The translations under genes and the position numbers were made by a program. Shown piece after piece: positions 1 to 12,586 of a stretch of 64,000 nt of DNA. Origin of the DNA: Ilex aquifolium (lineage: Eukaryota; Streptophyta; Magnoliopsida; Aquifoliales; Aquifoliaceae); contig OX637403.1 of NCBI GenBank assembly GCA_951799425.1, positions 23,464,811 through 23,528,810 of the forward strand. The letters are read 5' to 3'. Each line of letters starts with the position of its first letter. Position 1 is the stretch's first letter. The notes beneath the pieces are model-generated. The model was not told where the DNA came from. It searched no databases and saw only the letters and a list, made by a program, of their open reading frames with translations.

Positions 1-3000
1 CAATTAATAGTAGATGTGAAATGACACTACCTCAACGATAAGGAGGCGATTAAGATTACGTTCTTCATGGATGACACCATCTATACTATTTTTCCAAAGC
101 AACTGGACCTATAAATATGCGAAAAATTTAAATATAAGTACTTTGATATCTATATAGGTAAGAAGTAATAATAAAATGGGAGAAAAGAAATTCATCTTAC
201 AGTTTTCTATAAGTCTTCAATCGTCTGTAATAAAATGAGTGAAAAATATTACCATAAGTATCTAATTAAACAAACCTCTAGTGGTGACTAACTATGGTAA
301 ACAACGGAACAAATTTTGAACGGTTCTACGTAACACAAAAATTTATACATTCAAAAAAAAAAGAGAATTCTTCCAAGATCATGTTTCTATTCATACATGC
401 ATATTTAAACAAACATGCGAGTTCAATAAAGAATTGGATGACAATTCTCTTTTTGTAACACCCCGCATTTTCTTTTATATATGTATATAGATATATAGTA
501 AATAATTGTTGTAAAAATGTGGATATGTGTAGTGATGTGTGTTTGAATTTGGTAGATTGGAAAAGTAGAGATTTAAAATATTGGTTGAAATAATAATTGA
601 AATTTGGTTTTTAATAAGTGAAAATAGGAAATTTTAGGTCCTAGAACTTGTATTAAATAGGTTTGGTGTAGAAATATGTGTTGGAGAGGTTTGGGATGGA
701 TTTGGTTGGCTTAGAAATGGATTGGAAATGGAAAAAAAAAAGGGATGAAACAGGCTGTGAACAGTGCACGTAAACTGTGCACTGGCTGCAACTTCAAGCG
801 CGATTTCGACCTTGATGCAGTCAATATCTCTCAAAACTCAAAACATGAAAGTTGTAGATATCTTTCGTGGAATTCCATATCATCTTGAATCATCTCAATC
901 GGAGCTCGGATGAGAGAGTTATGCCCATTCTAAGAAAACTGGTCTGGTGTTTGCCGAAACAGTAAAAACAATCGGGATTTTTGTGTTTTAAAACACCATT
1001 TTAAGCCCCGTTTGTCCCATTCTTCCATTCCACGCTCACCACAAACCTCTTAGAGCCCTAGGAGAAGATAAAGGGAAGAAGAAAAGGGAGAAAGAGAGTC
1101 TCTAAACCTTGGGCTTTGGTTTGAAATTCTTGATTTCAAGGTAGGGGATTTTCTCTCAATCTCTCACATTGAGGCTAGGTATATATATATATATGTTTCT
1201 TCACTCTCCTTCTCATATATATAATATGAAATACATGATTCTTGTTCTATTTGTAATAAATGTCATGTTTTGAACAATATGAAGGGTGGGTAACCACCAA
1301 AGTTCTATTTTTTTTTATCTTCAAAACCCTAGTTTTCAAGAAAATGGGATTTTCTCCTAATTTCTTCTTTGTCTTTGATTTCAAAACTTTAGTGTTGAAT
1401 ATTGTATAACAAAATGATATAGATTACGATCTCTTGCGTATTTTCTTGGATTATTCGATTATATGACAAATGTGAAAAATTGGGGATTTTTACTATATTT
1501 GGGAAATTGTTGTGAATTGTGAATATTCTTGGTTTCCTCATTGTATGGTTGTTGTGATGGACTTGGATTACCTTCGAGAGATGTCGTAGAGTGTTAGAGG
1601 TTAGTCTATCCCAGTGGGAGTGAGATGGTTGCCTAATGCTCGTAGTGGATCGTTGTTGTGACCGCGATCACTGTTGTTCACATATATATCGAGGAAAAGG
1701 GTTAGTATACTCGACACCTTGGGAGGATTTCGTCAATGCCGTAGGAGACTGTACACGCCCTTCCTAAAGAGATTTGTGATTGTTGGTTGGAATTGGTGGA
1801 CTAAGTATGATCATTGGGTAGATTCACGGGAAGCAATCAACATACATGGTACAGGGATGAACCAAAAATACATGGAATCAGGAGTTGGGTCGTTCTTGCC
1901 GATGCATTGGTATGGGACAATGCATGGGGAGAAGTCCTTCTTAAATAGCTTAAATTGAAATTTTGTTTATCGATGCTAAACTCACTTTATTTTTTTTAAT
2001 TGATTATTGCTACTGTTTAAACTTGAGATCTCTTTTAAAATGTCACTGTTTTCATTCCAAATCTATATATATATATGTTAGTTGTGAAATGAGACTGACC
2101 GTTTTCTATGTTTTCCAAACTTTGTTTGAGTTGAGAGGATTTTGCTACAGAGCTTCGTGCTCACCCCTTACAAATAACATTTTCAGATTTCACACTTGAG
2201 GAGTAGCTAGGAGTCGAGGAGCCCGCCCATTGGGAGACTCCGCTTGACGGGAGTGTGGATCCCGAGGTGGACGCTTAGAGCGACACTTTTATTTTGTTCT
2301 AGACTAGATTATGCTTAGAATATCCTTTTGAAGTCTAGTTCCTTTTTGTTATTTCTGCTGCGTTATATTATTATATTTTGGAGATGTAAAGGCCAAGATT
2401 GGGCCTATTCTTTTGGGATGATAGTGTGGATATGATATATGGTGAATGAAAGTTTATTTTATGATGGATAAATGGACCCGGTGTGGTCAATAGTTATGCA
2501 TATGTGGACCCGGTGTGGTCAATTGTAATATAATTGTACAGGTTGTGTTTTGGGTAGAGCTCTCCGTACAAAGGAGACTCTGCCCAAATTTTGTTAAAAT
2601 ATGAATGGTTGATGAATGAAACTTTCGTCGTGATGAATTTATTTAGTGCTCTCATGCGGTGAATGGTTTTAGAATGTAATGTCACCCAATGGGGTTTTTG
2701 GGGCGTTACACTTTTCTTTCGACAATTTGAGAATTTTTCCCATTTTGTTAAACCCACGACATCAACATCGACATCAAATATATAAAGACCACAATAAAAT
2801 CAATGAGTAGGAAAATGCAATTATTTGAAGATTCAAAAAGACAATGAAAACCTAATCTTAGTAATGATAAGTCCCCCAATTGATAACACAACACATTTAT
2901 ATACCAAAATGGTTTGTTTGATGTAGGGGTATGGGGCTAGGCAAAACTGCTTTAATAGCTCTAAAATAATTTTACGCGAGTTCTATGCACCAACTTAGTT

Positions 3001-5735
3001 AATGTTCGAATAACATTGCTCATCGTGCATAACATGGATCATTTTTAAGCAACTTAAAAATTACATCGAGAAACTTAGACATACACATATTTGCATTGTG
3101 AACACTTACACGTATAGGATGCAAATAGTCACAGTAAATAAAAAAAGAATATGATGTAACGTATAAAATGCAACGCGCCTTGGCAATTTGCAATACTTCT
3201 CATTATTAGATTTCTGAAGCACATTTAGTAGAAAGAGAAAAGCGAACAAACCACCCAAAGAGAAAAGAGAACAAACCATCCCAAGAAAAAAGTGAACATA
3301 CAATCGTTCCAACCATTAAACTAATCTAATACAGACCCACATCAATCAACTTTAAACGAATTCATGGCATGAGATTAGATAATCAAGTAGACCCACATTA
3401 ATCAACTTGAAAACCAATCCATAACATATAACGCAAATAAATTGGAAATTTTTGCAGCCTAAAATTTCACTCTTTCCAAGCAAACACACATTACTCCACT
3501 CTAAAAGCAATCAAGTGACCGTAAAAATTCAATAAGTAAAACAAACCCATAATGTGGGTTTTCAAACCGTAACTAAGCATAATATAAAAACTAAAAAATT
3601 CCTAGGGTTTTCAAAACTAATTCAAAAAATTTAAGGTTTTCAATTTCACAGTAATCTAGTCAATATTAATTGTTCCTAGAAAATAGGGTCAGTCCCAAAT
3701 CTCAAAATGCAGGAAGGAGAGGAAATTTTCATGCAATTATTTAGAGGGAATGTATCAATTTCAATTTTGGGAAAACTAATGGGGGGAAATGCATGAGGGT
3801 AATTAATTGGGACAAATTTAAATAATTGGGTGAAAGTGTTGTCTGTGGGTGAGCACATTTTCTTTAGGCACGGGTTAACACCACGGTAATGGCAGTGCAA
3901 CGATTGTGTATCTTTCGGTGCAATGACTCGATGTTGGTTAAATTGCTGGTTGTGTATCTTTTGGTGCACGATTCAATGGCATGTGTTTTTATGATTAAAA
4001 ACACAACCTCAAATTTCAAACACACCACCACTGCACGATCATCCCTTAACACAACCATGTATAAACTAATGCAAAAACATAATAATACCCGTTATACAGT
4101 CTAATTCAACTTCCTCTATATAACAGTTCATAGCAAGACTTAGACACCCACGACACACACAACTACATAATTCCAAATTATTGTAATGTCCAACTCCGTG
4201 TAGAATTGCTAGAAAATAAGTCCAAAACTGAAGTAGCATAAACAATTAAGCATGTGTTTTAAAACTATATGCATGCATTTTAAATTGCTTCCACATAAAA
4301 TATGTCAAACTTCGTACATCCATGAAGCATGCATTTTAAAATTACACGCATCTGACTAAAAGCTGTGGGTAGTCCCATTGAAAAAAAATTTCATGTCTTT
4401 TGTTAAGCAAGAAAAGCTTTATTCCACCGTCAAAGTAAACCTATCAAAGAAACTGGACTCAAAGTACAATAATTAGTCTTATTAACTTTAAAAATCGAGC
4501 GAAAAAATAAGCACAAACATATATTTGCTTATTATTTTAAAATGCATGCAACATGGGTGCCTATTTTCAAAAAAATCATAATAATCACTACATTTTTGGA
4601 ACTTAATATTTTCAACCGGACATACATATGCACAGACACATCCAGTACTTTATGCAATAATCTGTTGAAAAAAAAATAATAGTAGCCAACCTCAAGTTTC
4701 TATAAGATAGCCAACATATGCTAGAAAACAAAACCACTCTCAAGCAATACAATAGTAGCCAACCTCGATAGCTGAATGCACGTGAATGTTTAGATAGAAT
4801 TTCCTCTAAAAATAGTATCCCAAAAAAGTTAAACTTGTATACACGATTCATAACGACCAAACAGGACTCACAATCACGCCATAGTCATATCAAAACGAAA
4901 TCATTTATCAATTACCGCCACAACATAAATGAATTCCATAACAACATACAAATGAAAAAAAAAAGATAAAATGGGATTACCAATTACATTCAATTTATAA
5001 AAAGCATAAAAGCCTAAAGTATAAAAAGTCTGAGCAACTGACTAAAAAACTAAATTCAATTCAGTACTCTAATTTCAATTCTAGAATAACATATTCTCAA
5101 TCCAATGTATATGCATTTAAGTACAACTTTCAAGCAAAAGAATAATAGCAATCAATACAAATCCAATTGCTTGGAAGTTGTAGTCTTTCAAATTTATTGT
5201 CTTCCTCAAAATAAAAAGTATTCTCTAGCTTAAAAGTTGTGATATGAACTCTTTCTAAATCCACACAATACCTCAATTTTGATAAAACTCAACAAACTTG
5301 AATTGAAACATAATAAAAATAATCCATGATCTCGAAAGAATAAAAAGAAATGGATAAAAAGTAATCCATTATTTCGATGAGAAAGAAATGAATGGAAAGG
5401 GAGTTATGGTAAGCCTGAGGCTTCAATGTCATCTACATACTTCCTTTTTTTAATTTCAAAAAACACAACCAGCCTGTGAATATTTCAAACCACAACCAAC
5501 TCAATGAAATCTTTCTCATTTTTAAGGTAAATGAATTTCAAAATTGTTCACAAAGAAAAAAGATAGACAAAACTACCTATGATAAACTACAAGAAAAATT
5601 CGTAGAATAAACTAAACCAAGGAAAATTATGTACTTCACACTAAAGGTCAAATTCATTACTAACCATCATTATGCTCATGTACGATAATAACATTTATCA
5701 ATTCATAATGTACACACGTACAATATAGTGAAAAG
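1..5735. repeat. Left arm of a large inverted repeat
   Basis: Read as reverse complement, this stretch matches 34520-38030 almost continuously. Matching landmarks are the sequence at 1-120 with 37905-38030, the short block at 3880-4090 with 36200-36410, and the sequence at 5640-5735 with 34520-34620. After removing the solo LTR at 454-2710 and one target-site copy, the arm is about 3.5 kb, the same as the right arm. Similarity is high (about 90-95% by eye) with scattered indels. I see no conserved protein domain here. The arm may continue past the left edge of the window, so its true end is unknown. Confidence 0.9.
454..2710 (+). mobile_element. Solo LTR, Tekay/Del-like (2.26 kb)
   Basis: The element starts TGTAACACCCC and ends GGGGCGTTACA, imperfect inverted ends with the TG...CA border of an LTR. 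It is flanked by the 5-bp duplication CTTTT (449-453 and 2711-2715). The equivalent place in the right arm of the inverted repeat (around 37561-37575, opposite strand) has a single CTTTT and no insert, so it is the empty site. Length and ends resemble the solo LTR at 58017-60284 and the LTRs of the element at 14738-24631. A box near 2150-2170 resembles their conserved GAGC...GCTCACC motif and sets the orientation. There is no internal coding region, as expected after LTR-LTR recombination. Confidence 0.88.
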
Positions 5736-6533
5736 CAAGTTCCTCATCTAAACTCATCCCATATTCAAGAAGCTTTATATCACCCATCTTTCCCTCTACT
5801 CCATTTCAATAAAAACACCCGTTCTTTTATGAAACAAATATAGAGAAATAAACAAACATATATCACGCAAAATTGCATCATTCATGCACTAATTATGGTA
5901 AACAACTAGAGGGAGAAAAAAATGCATGACAACATAAAAAAAAAGATAAGAAAAGAATAAGGGATATTGAAACATTGACATTGATATATAATAGACTTTA
6001 GTTCCATTTTACATCAAAAGAACCAAATGCCCCACATCCTGTCACTTTCCACCTTTACAAGAATTCATTTAGACATGGAACATTAACACAACAGCAGCCC
6101 ATATTTCCCTCCTTTCTCAAGGAAATGTGTTTCTTTCTTTCCACCAGGACCTGACTAAAAAGACTAGGATTGAAAACAAAACCAATACAAAAAATCATAA
6201 ATGAAACAACCCTTTCTCAATACACTGTTCAGTCCCCCAACAAAAATTCTGTGCAGATAAGTAACAATGACCATAAATTGATTCAACTTAGCTTAGAAAA
6301 AATGGATACCTGAGTTTTAAACATGTATGAAAAATGCCTAACCTGCGTTGCTGCTTCGCAAATAACCCAAAGAAGCTTCCTTAACCATTGGGTAATGAAT
6401 TTTTGTTTCAAAACTTTGTCCTTCCTCTTAACCTAACTGTTTCCTTCTTAACTCCAGCATCACCAGCCAATGAAAACAAATTAATATCTATTTTTTAATT
6501 TACTAAACAACGATCTGATCAACATGAGTCTGC
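5736..6533. other. AT-rich non-coding stretch
   Basis: I see no gene or repeat I can name here. It lies between the inner end of the left inverted-repeat arm and the 3' end of the CCCH pseudogene, and may include the pseudogene's old 3' untranslated region. Confidence 0.5.
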
Positions 6534-8639
6534 TTACGCCATTGCAATCTGAGAGTTCAGATCCGAACACTTAGCAGATGATGCAGCACGTGAAACCTGT
6601 ACAGTAGGCACCACAATGATCTCGTTTGGGGATTCCTTCACCAATGATTGAACCCAAGGAAGTTCAGGCTCCTCACCTCCACAGCCCTTTGAAAATGATC
6701 TCTTCACCCGAGCAAGTTCATCTGTGTTGATAGACCAATCAACTTTCCCATTGGAAGTCTCCTAGTTTGACAAAGAATTCACAGGGGAACTAACAATTCT
6801 TGGACCATTGGAACCAAGATCCCATGGAAGGTGGATTCCTAAATCCCAAGAGCTGAGCTGCTGCTCCTCATGCTGAACAAGAGTGAATATCCTAGCACTA
6901 AATGGGGAATGAGGCTCCAAACCTCGAGTTGACGTCCTACCAGGAGAGGAAACACCAAATGGCACCGGCAAAAGTGAGTGATCAACATTCTGTGTAGAGA
7001 ACAAATTCATGTTTACAGGAGATATCATTTTCTGTTGCTGTGGGAGTGGGAGTGGATTCACAATAACAGATTGATGTGATGGGGAAAAAACTGCTGAAGC
7101 AACAACCTGGTCAGAAAACCGAGGAGGTGAGACCTCCACATAGAAGATCTCATCAAGATTCAAAGGGTTTTTGGTTCTGGAATGAACAGAAAGATTTGTG
7201 GTGGTTGAATTGAGATTGGACTGAGAAAAGTATGATAATTCATTTAGGAGCCGTTGTTGCTGACCTTCAAAATCAAGCAACATATTGAACTCTGCAGAGG
7301 GAATATCCCTAGCATTAAGAAAAGATCTCAGGTGGCTCATCTGTAGATTGCTTCCTGGAAGATGTAAAAGTGGTATGTTTGGCAATGGCTAAGCCATAGA
7401 TGGATGTGTCACCCCATTTCCAGAAGACATGAATGGAGCCAAAGGGGTTGGTGAAATAGCAGAAACTGCAGTCGGAGAGCCACCAGGTAAAAGGTTCAAG
7501 GCTGCAGCCATATCCATGGCAGTAGCAGCAGAAGCGGCTGATCAAGGAGACAGGACAACAGCTCATGTTGACACATACAGCGGCCGGAGTTCCTCAGGTG
7601 AGTGGGCAAAGAAGCAAACCCTGCAGTTGCAACTTGTGCCTTCCTTGCAAATTCGGGTCCTGTATTGTGCTGGGTGTAGCCAGCACTCAAAAACTCCATG
7701 AGAATATTCGAACATTTCGCCACGTCTGCACTCTCCCTTCCAAAAATCTGGACACGACACAAAACTCTAATGGAACTTCCTTAGGTTCCTTCTTCGAGCA
7801 TTCTCAACCAGATGAACAAAAGGGCATTCAGTTCATGGGAATAGGCTCGGAAACAAGGATGGATTTTAAATGAGTACATTCGAAACTCGTCGGTTGAATA
7901 TAGGCTATTTTTTATGTCAGGAAGAGAAGGATCCACTAGGTATTCTCTCTTCTCCAGTGCAGAAGATAGATGGATATCATTGAGCTTATGATGATTTGGA
8001 GAACACAAGGCAGAAGATACAGAACCATTTTCCAAGGAAGATGAGAGAGGTGGTGAATTAGATTTTGAAGAGACATGTGTCTCCTGTGGACGAGCAGAAT
8101 CATTGTTCTGTAGGACCTCTTCAAGGGAATTTTTTAACTTGGGAAAACCTAAGGGAGGGACCTTAACATCAATAGCTCGATGGCCGTAAGCATCAGTGTA
8201 ATCCGGATCTGCACCGGCAAGTAACAGCAGTTTGATAACATCAACAACATTAACAGAACCACTTGAAGCAGCACAGTTAAGGGCAGTGCTCTTATCTGGA
8301 GCACAACAACAATTTACATCCACCTCAGATAAAGAGAGTATTAGTTTTACAACATCAACAGTACCATTAATGGAGTTCTGTGGCCTAGTACCATCTTTGT
8401 TGAGGGCGTCTGACGACCATACCATAACCCCATCTCATTGATTACAGAAGCAGTAGCAATATCGATTGCTTGAAACCCTCAACATAATTGTCAGCCGCAA
8501 ATTCAAGCATATTTGAGAAAGAAATCTCTGTTTTAACTGCTCCGATTGGATAATCCATAGCTTTTTCTGAAGTAGTACTTTTGGGTGATGAAGATGGAAC
8601 TGGAGTCTTGGGATTTAAATGCTCTGGACAACTACACAT
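6534..8639 (-). pseudogene. Pseudogene: arginine-rich tandem CCCH zinc-finger protein with ankyrin repeats (RR-TZF type)
   Basis: The reading frame starts at the ATG at 8637-8639 (MCSCPEHLNPK) and its remnant ends near a TAA at 6534-6536. In order there are: an N-terminal segment; ankyrin repeats (VDVNCCCAPDKSTALNCAAS, LLLAGADPDYTDAYGHRAID) at about 8160-8390; a serine-rich linker; the CCCH region at about 7560-7860; and the long C-terminal tail with RSFLNARDIPSAEFNMLLDF and, near the end, ELPWVQSLVKESPNEI. In the plant RR-TZF family these proteins bind RNA and move between nucleus and cytoplasmic granules in stress responses. Here the gene is broken: the frame shifts near 8460 and 8420, the first part of the zinc-finger region (about 7780-7860) has lost its sense, a zinc-ligand cysteine is Phe in EMFEYSHG, and stops occur, including TAG at 6762-6764. 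It is a decayed paralogue, intronless in the coding part like many family members. Confidence 0.85.
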
Positions 8640-8690
8640 GATTCAATTAACAGCACAGGAAATCAACCTGAAAGCAAAAGAGCCAGCTCA
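8640..8690 (-). other. Possible 5'-UTR intron acceptor of the CCCH pseudogene
   Basis: On the minus strand a pyrimidine tract ending in TTTGCTTTCAG is followed about 28 bases later by the pseudogene's start codon. This looks like a 3' splice site at 8667/8668. A 5'-UTR intron would place the old promoter further up, possibly in the 10.4-11.0 kb region. This is inference from the signal alone. Confidence 0.35.
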
Positions 8691-9438
8691 AGTCCAAAAT
8701 TATAATCAATCAAGTTGGATACACAAATACTTATTCGCCATCATACGATTTTAATACCCTATATATTCGAACATAACAGAACAATTGTTCCACGAACAGA
8801 ATAAAGGTATAGGTAATGATTCCACTGCATCAATGTATACCCATCACTTATCATGAATTGTAACAATTGACTTCAAGAAGAAAACAAACCCTATCATGTA
8901 ATATACTTACAATAAAAAAATAAATGGGTTAACAAGGGAAAAAACAATGAATATTTGATTACATAAATTGACCACCCATCCCAAATGATAAACATTAATA
9001 AACATATCATATAAATCATCAAAGCTAATAACAAGGACGGAAAACCGGTGGAATTGTGGACGGACTTAAAGAAGCTCACCAAAAAATGTGAAGCATAAAA
9101 GTCACAAAAGGGTAAGAGAAATCATGACTGGATAAACCCTAAATTTCCAGGACAGCTGACCTCCCAAAAATTACAATTTACCATACCTGGAGAAGATGAT
9201 AGGCATGGTAACTCGCAAACCCAATATCAAATTGAGACAAGTAAGAAAAATTAAAAAAAATAACAAAATATACATGTATGGGCGAAATGCTAGTATAAGT
9301 ATACTAATGATAACCCGTGCCTTAATGCACTATACAGCATAAAAAAATCAAGCATTGATTGCAAACCCAAAAAATCAACCATTGATTGTGGACACGCATT
9401 AGGGTCAACCAAATCTCCAAATGTCTTAACTGCATCGT

Positions 9439-9483
9439 AAACACACACACACACACCCCCCCCCCCCCCCCCCCCCCCCCCCC
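9439..9483. repeat. Compound microsatellite (AC)n then 28-bp poly-C
   Basis: An AC dinucleotide run passes directly into 28 consecutive C residues (9456-9483). The surroundings (8700-10180) are AT-rich and show no gene I can support. A C tract this long is rare in plant DNA and prone to length error in assembly. Confidence 0.95.
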
Positions 9484-10189
9484 ACTTTGCATTCATGCTC
9501 AACAAAGCATTCCCAATATAAAGATGGAGAAAACTTAACTTTAATGATCAAACTAATCAAAGCCAATAACTTCTTTTTTGAAGTTGCAAGTAATAGTGTA
9601 ACTTTTGTTTTTTTTTATGTAGGAATAATCAAACTAACATGAATCAAGAAAATTCAACCTACCAAGGCTATAATGCATAAGCTATCATTCTTCTCCCACC
9701 TATTTAAAAGTAGGCCTAATAAGATGGTGACGGTTGCTATGTAAAACACGATAAACAAAAACACCATCAATATCTTTGGTTGTTAACTTGTTAATTGGTG
9801 AATTATTTGGAGGACTAAAATTAGACAAAACTACTATTAAACAACTCAAGAAACTAACATATGTCTTACCCTAATAGTGACTACCTACTCTATTTTTCAA
9901 GACGAAAAAAAAAAAAAAAACTCAAACACCAGAAAATTGTGTTGTTTGTGTATTGTTTATTAAATAATAAATACAACGTTAAGGTAGCTACAGCAACTAC
10001 CATGTTGTTGGAAACAACCTTAGCCATACACATCTAAAACCACAACAAAAAAAGAACCATCAAAAGTGCACTTAAAAAATTCAAACACCTACAATTAGTG
10101 TTTCTTAGTGATAATAAGCAAAAACACAAATAGTTAGAGTGCACTCAAAAAAAATTCGAACCCAATCACTACATTGTCTAGGTGGGGCT

Positions 10190-11030
10190 CTGTGTAGTTT
10201 GTGTGACTGTGAAGAGTGTGTATGTGTTGTTAGTTAATCTCTTTGTAGGGGGGCATGCGTATTGAGTGTGTGTGTTGCTGATGCCAAATATCCATGGAGA
10301 AAATTTTACTCTCACGACCACTCAAGAGTTCAACAGCATAACCATGGGTGCCCAAACCCACTTTCAATAGAGTAGATGGACAAACACACACTCTACGCAA
10401 GCCCCCCTACACAGATAGCCAGTTCATTGAAGCAATATTACAAACACCTGGTGTTCGATGGAGAGAAGGGGGATGGAAATGAGAGAATAAGAGAGGGTGT
10501 GAGGAGCATTTGGGGTTTCTATGTGTGGAAGTGGGGGTGTATGGAAGGTTGCACAAAGAGTGTGTGGGTGATTTTGCGGGTGAGCATCTCTCTGTGTGTG
10601 TGTTCCATGTGCTATGTTTGTGTGAGACAGAGGACAGGGGAAGGGAATGGGAGGGGAGGGGAGGGGATGGTGAGAAATTCTGTGTGTGGGGTGTTGATTT
10701 TGGCGTGGGGGAGCTAACAGTGAGAACCAGAGAGACAGACGAAGTGAGGGGGGAAAATACATGTACTGATGTGGCATCACTGGTGGTGGTGGGTCGTGCT
10801 GGTGGCTCGTTGGTGGTGGGTTGGGGGATTGATGTAGCGTCGGGTGAAGAGAGAGAGGGAAGAGGACAGATAGAGGGAAGAGTTTGAAAATTTTCTGGTG
10901 AGAGAGGAGAGGTTGGAGTGGGAGAGAGTGATTTCTATTTTCAGGCATAGGGCTTGAAACAAGATTTTGGGCAGAGAGACTGGCGAGGTGACGGGAATGG
11001 GCGGTAAACAATTTTGGATGGTAAGTTTAG
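10190..11030 (-). promoter_or_regulatory. Strand-biased GT/GA-rich segment, possible old promoter or 5' leader on the minus strand
   Basis: The plus strand is strongly enriched in G, GT and GA (for example repeated GGGAGGGGAGGGG near 10650). Read on the minus strand it is a CT/CCA-rich segment such as plant 5' leaders often show. Long open frames occur on both strands, but composition explains them and I recognise no protein in them. Lying upstream of the CCCH pseudogene on the same strand, it could be its former leader; that is inference. Confidence 0.3.
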
Positions 11031-12192
11031 TTTACACCATTGGATTAAAAATTAATTCTATCTTAGTATTAATATAAGATTACTTATAATTTTTTTCTAG
11101 AATCAGTACGGAACTCAAACACTAATACGTTCAACGATCAACGGAGAAGATAGAGCGCTGGTAATGCCAAACAAAGGCGGCAAACACCATATCATCCTGC
11201 CGACCACAACGTCATTTCAAACCCTCCATCACCGAGAGAGAGAGGAGAGAGCTTAAAGTTTCGGAAGAAATTGAAAGAATCTCCATAAAATTTCAATGGA
11301 ATTCTTATAACTTTTTTCTAATTTTCTTTGTCGGAGCTCAGATTGTGTTGAAATTAGCCCCAATTTCACTCCAAATTAGTGTTTATAGCATGAAAAATTT
11401 AGATATAATTTGTTGATGTTATAACTTAATACATCATAGTCATTAAATAAAATAGTAGGTCCTAATTAATAATTAAGCCCAATATCAATCTAATGACAAA
11501 AAAATAATTAAGTCAGATATATCATTACTTATAATTATAACATTATATTATTAACGTTATGTGATGTCACAAATTAATAATAAATAAGATAAGTTAACAC
11601 TGCTAATCTCATGTGATAGTTGTTGAATATAAAGTAAATTTTGTGAATCAGTCTTTATCTATACGAAAATTGAGCTCAAAATTTGGAAAGATTTGGTACC
11701 CACGCTCCCAAAATTTGATTCACAAGATTTGATCTAAAAAAAATTCATTTTTGTAAAATGATTTGCTCTCAAACCTCCTATCTATACCTATAATATAATA
11801 TAAACAAGGGTTCTCACATGTTAAAAGAGCATCCTAGGATCATTATTCTTTTTTTATTTTTCTATTTTCAAAGTCACTAAAACGCACAGACCCTTTAGGT
11901 ATGACATATTATACTAACACCCCTTATCGGTAACGGACAACTAACCCGAAGTTATGAAATGACTATTTTGCCCATTTTCCAAAATCAAAAAAGTCCAGCC
12001 TAACCCTAACCCAAATACTCACATCATCCTAATTTATCTTTCTCCGTGTGCTTACCCCCTTTTTTCTTGTTAACCATGACCACCGACGGCTTCCATCGAC
12101 ATATCTCTCTCTCTTCTGCCGCCAATTGTTCCCACTCACCCAAGCACCCATCACCACACCACCAATGCCGCGATAAAGCACCTCATTACTGT
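11031..12192. other. AT-rich non-coding stretch before the retrotransposon nest
   Basis: No gene is visible. At about 11873-11925 there is a segment that is an imperfect inverted match to about 28003-28058, on the other side of the retrotransposon nest. The two may be terminal repeats of an older element that the nest landed in. Confidence 0.45.
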
Positions 12193-12197
12193 ACCAC

Positions 12198-12561
12198 TGA
12201 TAAGACGAGAAGATAGGCCAGGCCACCAAAACCAAATCCCAAATATCAGGGATAAAGATGGACGTGAGAAGACTGTTGCAGGCAATTAGGAGATGGGGTT
12301 GAATGAGTCAGCATTTCTGTTTCTTGTTATTTCTTTTAATCCAGTAGTGCAATAGTGGTGCAGTAGTTACTCCCGTAGTGCAGTAGTGGTCCTTTATTTT
12401 AGTAACTTGTACGTAGAATTAGTTTGGGCTTTGCTTATTTAAGCAACCTAAGACAAGAATAAAAGCATCCAGGGAATTATTATCCAGTATATTGGTCATT
12501 CTCTTGCCATAAATAGAGATACTTTCGTGTGAATGCTTACAGGGATTGATTGGGACCATCA
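12198..12561 (+). repeat. 5' LTR of the Reina-like element (364 bp)
   Basis: Starts TGATAAG and ends ACCATCA. It is 31 bp longer than the 3' LTR because of an extra copy of a CAGTAGT-rich repeat near 12350-12385. Confidence 0.92.
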
Positions 12562-12563
12562 AT

Positions 12564-12580
12564 TGGTATCAGAGTCAGGT
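12564..12580 (+). other. Primer-binding site of the Reina-like element
   Basis: TGGTATCAGAG begins 2 bp after the 5' LTR. It is the usual complement of the 3' end of initiator Met-tRNA, which primes minus-strand synthesis. Confidence 0.9.
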
Positions 12581-12586
12581 TTGCAA

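Noticed and set aside
1674..1958. 94-codon open frame inside the first solo LTR
   Set aside because: Starts at a TTG, has no domain, and lies within an LTR that carries no genes in this lineage.
10376..11011. Open frames of 113-195 codons on both strands
   Set aside because: The strand-biased GT/GA composition removes stops in several frames at once. The products are low-complexity and contain no domain I recognise.
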